Made by a program: the position numbers and the translations under genes
The notes under the pieces: generated by a model
Seen by the model: the letters and a program-made list of their open reading frames with translations, nothing else
The model's database searches: none
Told to the model about the DNA's origin: nothing
DNA from: CAVPLM01 sp963713545
GTDB lineage: Bacteria > Actinomycetota > Thermoleophilia > RBG-16-64-13
Length of the DNA stretch: 64,000 nucleotides
Reading direction: 5' to 3'
NCBI GenBank assembly: GCA_963713545.1
Contig: CAVQME010000003.1
Coordinates: forward strand, 1 to 64,000
Shown: piece by piece, positions 61,548 through 64,000 of the stretch
Layout of the letters: each line of letters starts with the position of its first letter
How positions within the stretch are numbered: the first letter of the stretch is position 1

Positions 61548-61780
61548 CGTAGCCGCTCCTCTCGTGCTTGCGGATAGGCACGGAGCGGCTACCATGCGCG
61601 AACTCTCACGCTTGCCAGGCCCCCCGTGACCGCGTGACAGGCCAATAGTTGCAGAATGCTTCCAAAGAATCAAGAAGGCTTTTTCGGCGCCCCAGAAGGT
61701 TCGTGACCGTATACCTGGTGCTGAGCTGCGAATGCTTCGCCGGGCTGATCCCTGTGTGGGTGGGGGCGCCCGCGGCGACT

Positions 61781-62386
61781 CTATTCGGGCAGATCCACTC
61801 CGGTGGCCAGGCGGGCGTAGGCCAGCAGCATGCGCCTGCCCTCGGTGTGGTCCATGGTCGGGTCGTTCTGGACGATACGGATCCCGCAGATGTCCTCAAG
61901 CGCTACCAGAGTCTGCGCGATTCTGGACACCTGGTCTTTGAGGTGGAACGCTCCCGTTGCCACCCCCAACTCCAGGATGTTCTGGTAGAGGAGCTCCTGC
62001 TGCTTGTACAGCGTGTTCATAAGGACAGAGAACAGCTCGCTGTCCCCAGCTAGGCGCTTGCCTTCGCATAGCAGCCGGGTCTCCATGTCGTCCGGACCCG
62101 ACGCCACTCCGGAGTCGATGGTGGCCACCAGCCTCTTCACGGGATCCTCGATGGCGTGGGCCTGGGCCATCCGCTCGGTGCAGAAGCGTTCGATGGCCTT
62201 GCGATGGGCCTCCCTGAGGAGCTCATCCACATCGCTGTAGTAGTAGCGCACCGTGTTGGGCGAGACCCCGGCCTCCAGAGCCACGTGCTCCACCCGTACG
62301 GCGCCGGCTCCGTGCTCGGCTATGGCCCGCTGGGCGGCTTCGGTGAGCTGCTCTCTTCTTGCTGTCTGGTTCTTCTTGCGTGCCAC
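61781..62386 (-). CDS. TetR/AcrR family regulator
   Basis: A 201-residue regulator with an N-terminal helix-turn-helix (LTEAAQRAIAEHGAGAVRVEHVALEAGVSPNTVRYYYSDVDELLREA, partly quoted) and a TetR_C-type ligand-binding domain with SELFSVLMNTLYKQQELLYQNIL. It lies upstream of and in the same direction as the aminopeptidase and permease genes (234-base gap), which makes them candidate targets. No clear operator palindrome was found. Confidence 0.88.
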   Translation of the reverse strand: MARKKNQTARREQLTEAAQRAIAEHGAGAVRVEHVALEAGVSPNTVRYYYSDVDELLREAHRKAIERFCTERMAQAHAIEDPVKRLVATIDSGVASGPDDMETRLLCEGKRLAGDSELFSVLMNTLYKQQELLYQNILELGVATGAFHLKDQVSRIAQTLVALEDICGIRIVQNDPTMDHTEGRRMLLAYARLATGVDLPE

Positions 62387-62510
62387 GCTTGCTCTATCGT
62401 TCCTGGCTCCAGAGCCACCGCTCCCTTCAGCGCCCGACTTCGGAGCTCGTTTCTTTGCAGGCGGAGCGCAAGTATACAGTCGAGCCGCTTATTCCAAGCG
62501 GCTGCCTCTG

Positions 62511-62957
62511 CTAGAGGTAGTCGCCCGTGTTCAAACCTATGGCCACATTCAGGATGGGCCTGTCGACTCGGAGGAAGTTCATCGGCCCGTGCACCAATCC
62601 CCTTGGTACGTATATCAGGCTGCTCGAGACGATCAGAAACCTCTCCGCGTCTTGCCCTTCTCCCATGAACCACTCGAGCTCGCCCCCCAGGTCGCCGGTG
62701 TCTCTGTGATCGGACCCTATGAACAACACGATCTCATCGAAGGGGTGGACATGAGCTCCCAGCAGGTCGGCCGGCTTGGGGATGTCCCATACCCACATGA
62801 TGTCGAGCCAGTGACCGGCCTCCTTCAGGATCTCCTTGTCCAGGTAGACCTCGTCGGGGAACGTGATACCCGATACATCGGTGAAATCGTGATGCGCAAG
62901 TTCGGTCGTCAACTTCGGTCTGGTGATCACATACTTGCCGTACTTGCCCTCAATCAT
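62511..62957 (-). CDS. cupin-like protein
   Basis: A 148-residue protein with two cupin-like motifs: GAHVHPFDEIVLFIG (H-x-H...E) and, after an insertion, IYVPRGLVHGPMNF (P-x-G-x-x-H). The start of the ORF reads MIEGKYGKYVITRPK. A single metal-binding cupin barrel is likely; enzymatic role unknown. The ATG at 62957 has GGAGAGG upstream; an in-frame start ten codons earlier is possible. The TetR gene follows in the same direction after 125 bases. Confidence 0.75.
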   Translation of the reverse strand: MIEGKYGKYVITRPKLTTELAHHDFTDVSGITFPDEVYLDKEILKEAGHWLDIMWVWDIPKPADLLGAHVHPFDEIVLFIGSDHRDTGDLGGELEWFMGEGQDAERFLIVSSSLIYVPRGLVHGPMNFLRVDRPILNVAIGLNTGDYL

Positions 62958-63110
62958 GGCCACGCCTCTCCTCGCTAGAGACTTCAAGGTACTGTCTTCG
63001 GGCGCTCACTCACCGTAGCATAAACGCCCGGGGAGTCTCTCGCCGCCCGCGTTCGGCGTGATGTACACTGCACTGTGTGCGCTTGACCGTCAGAACTCCG
63101 GGAGGGAGAG

Positions 63111-63752
63111 ATGCTCGTCCGCGACCGTATGTCCAAGAACCCCATCACCACCTATCCCACCGCCAGCGTGCCCGATGCGCTGCAGGTGATGCGGGGAAGC
63201 AGGGTGCGCCAGCTGCCCGTGCTCACCGACAAAGGCGAGCTGGTGGGCATCGTATCGCTTGACGACTTGCTCAGAGTATCGCCGTCGCCCGCCACCTCCC
63301 TCAGCATCTACGAATTGAACTACCTGTTTGAGAAGATCAAGGTGGAAGACGTGATGACCAAAGACGTCATCACGGTCACCGAGGACATGGCCCTGGAAGA
63401 AGCCGGGCGGGTTATGGCTGACAACAAGATCAGCGGTGTGCCTGTAACGCGTGACGGGGGGCTTGTCGGCATTCTCACCGAGTCGCATCTGTTCAACGTG
63501 CTCATCGAACTGTTCGGCGCCCGAGAACCTGGTGTGCGAGTCGTCTTTACCTTCCCTGAGGTCAAAGGGACGCTCGCGAAGATAACCGGCGCGATCTCGG
63601 GCCAAGGCGGCAAGATCGTCGCCATCGGGGAGACATCCGGTCCTCCCGGCGCGAGAACGGTGACGATGAAGGTGCAGGACGTGGAGCGCGAAGCTGTGCT
63701 CGAGGCCATCAGGCCATTTGCGCTGGACATCGAGGACGTGCGCGAATCGTAG
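63111..63752 (+). CDS. CBS-domain pair protein with C-terminal ACT-like domain
   Basis: A 213-residue protein: CBS1 (LVRDRMSKNPITTYPTASVPDALQVM, then VRQLPVLTDKGELVGIVSLDDLL), CBS2 (KVEDVMTKDVITVTEDMALEEAGRVM, then ISGVPVTRDGGLVGILTESHLF), and an ACT-like region from about 140 (GVRVVFTFPEVKGTLAKITGAISGQGGKIVAIGE, partly quoted). CBS pairs bind adenine nucleotides; with an ACT domain they act as small ligand sensors. GGAGGGAG precedes the ATG. The gene to its right in the same direction is cut by the window end. Confidence 0.88.
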   Translation: MLVRDRMSKNPITTYPTASVPDALQVMRGSRVRQLPVLTDKGELVGIVSLDDLLRVSPSPATSLSIYELNYLFEKIKVEDVMTKDVITVTEDMALEEAGRVMADNKISGVPVTRDGGLVGILTESHLFNVLIELFGAREPGVRVVFTFPEVKGTLAKITGAISGQGGKIVAIGETSGPPGARTVTMKVQDVEREAVLEAIRPFALDIEDVRES

Positions 63753-63769
63753 GATCGCAGGTAGTCCAT

Positions 63770-64000
63770 CTGGACGAAGCCATACTTCAACGGGCCCGGG
63801 ATTGGGGCGCTTCGCTCGCGGGATTTGTCGCGGTCTCGGATCTGGGATCCGCGCCATCGTTCGTTCTGGCCCCGAGGCTGGGCGAGACGGGCGGCGGGAT
63901 GGGCGCTCGTCGGAGCACACCTGGACTGGAACCGGGTGAAGTCGCTTGGCCTGAGGGCGTTCGCAGCCTGCTTGTGATCGCTCTCGAACACCCTGCGAAT
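63770..64000 (+). CDS. epoxyqueuosine-reductase-like iron-sulfur protein, N-terminal part (cut by window end)
   Basis: From the CBS gene to the window end one frame is open and reads LQRARDWGASLAGFVAVSDL, then SAPSFVLAPRLG and EVAWPEGVRSLLVIALEHP. This is the N-terminal pattern of the QueG-like family of corrinoid/4Fe-4S double-cluster proteins (reductive-dehalogenase-related). The iron-sulfur part would lie beyond the window. There is no in-frame ATG, GTG or TTG close to the expected start; the CTG at 63770 is the only nearby candidate and its ribosome binding site is weak. A start further left inside the CBS gene was not found. Confidence 0.6.
   Translation, partial: MDEAILQRARDWGASLAGFVAVSDLGSAPSFVLAPRLGETGGGMGARRSTPGLEPGEVAWPEGVRSLLVIALEHPAN

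Noticed and set aside
63090..63920. A 276-codon minus-strand frame opposite the CBS-domain gene
   Set aside because: Antisense shadow; the plus-strand CBS and ACT motifs and a strong ribosome binding site identify the real gene.

Overview
The window is high-GC bacterial DNA with dense, short-spaced genes, GTG starts and many ATGA or GTGA stop/start overlaps. The gene content points to a deep-branching, probably anaerobic member of the Actinomycetota (Thermoleophilia or Coriobacteriia-like): a UPF0182 protein, a DUF4129/MoxR/DUF58 cluster, a complete Kdp system, threonine-rich proteins with a cytoplasmic N-terminus, S-layer homology (SLH) proteins, and a pyrogallol-phloroglucinol transhydroxylase. 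The taxonomic placement is inference from gene content. I see no rRNA, no convincing tRNA, no CRISPR array and no insertion sequence.

Layout. 1-4.7 kb: an Mth938-like protein, then an ECF sigma factor followed by a membrane protein with ten Asp-box repeats outside the membrane (a likely anti-sigma/sensor) and a lipoprotein hydrolase. 4.7-10.4 kb: three SLH-domain genes on the minus strand. One reads out of frame into an L,D-transpeptidase, and one is fused to a YtcJ-type amidohydrolase broken by two frameshifts near its 3' end. 10.5-17.8 kb: UPF0182 and a DUF4129 / small membrane protein / MoxR / DUF58 / membrane protein operon. 18-21 kb: typA, a small zinc-ribbon membrane protein of lower GC, and a lone prepilin. 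21-28 kb: nitroreductase, then an operon of transhydroxylase large and small subunits plus a lipocalin, a divergent carboxymuconolactone-decarboxylase-like protein, and MBL and alpha/beta hydrolases. 28-30 kb: the GMP synthase ATP-pyrophosphatase subunit and a DUF1326 protein.

30.1-33.9 kb is the most unusual block: nine tightly overlapping plus-strand genes encoding an HdrA-like cysteine protein, a two-cluster ferredoxin, a DGC-domain/GcvH-like fusion, two more DGC-domain proteins, an ArsR regulator with an ELCVCD metal-site motif, and three small thioredoxin-like proteins. They follow a near-consensus promoter whose spacer holds a dyad that could be the ArsR operator. I read it as a thiol/metal-responsive redox operon of unknown substrate.

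34-47 kb: a nucleoside phosphorylase, a radical-SAM remnant lacking its cluster motif, a VanW protein, a large secreted protein, a HAD phosphatase with a URO-D-family protein, RidA, two paralogous LigW/gamma-resorcylate-decarboxylase-type proteins either side of a threonine-rich membrane protein, and an alpha/beta hydrolase. The two decarboxylase-like proteins could supply polyhydroxybenzenes to the transhydroxylase. 47.4-55.6 kb: kdpFABCDE preceded by a 26-residue micro-ORF. 55.7-64 kb: MFS transporter, secreted/membrane protein, NTF2-like protein, amino-acid permease with a DmpA-type aminopeptidase, TetR regulator, cupin-like protein, a CBS-domain protein, and the start of an epoxyqueuosine-reductase-like iron-sulfur protein cut by the window end.
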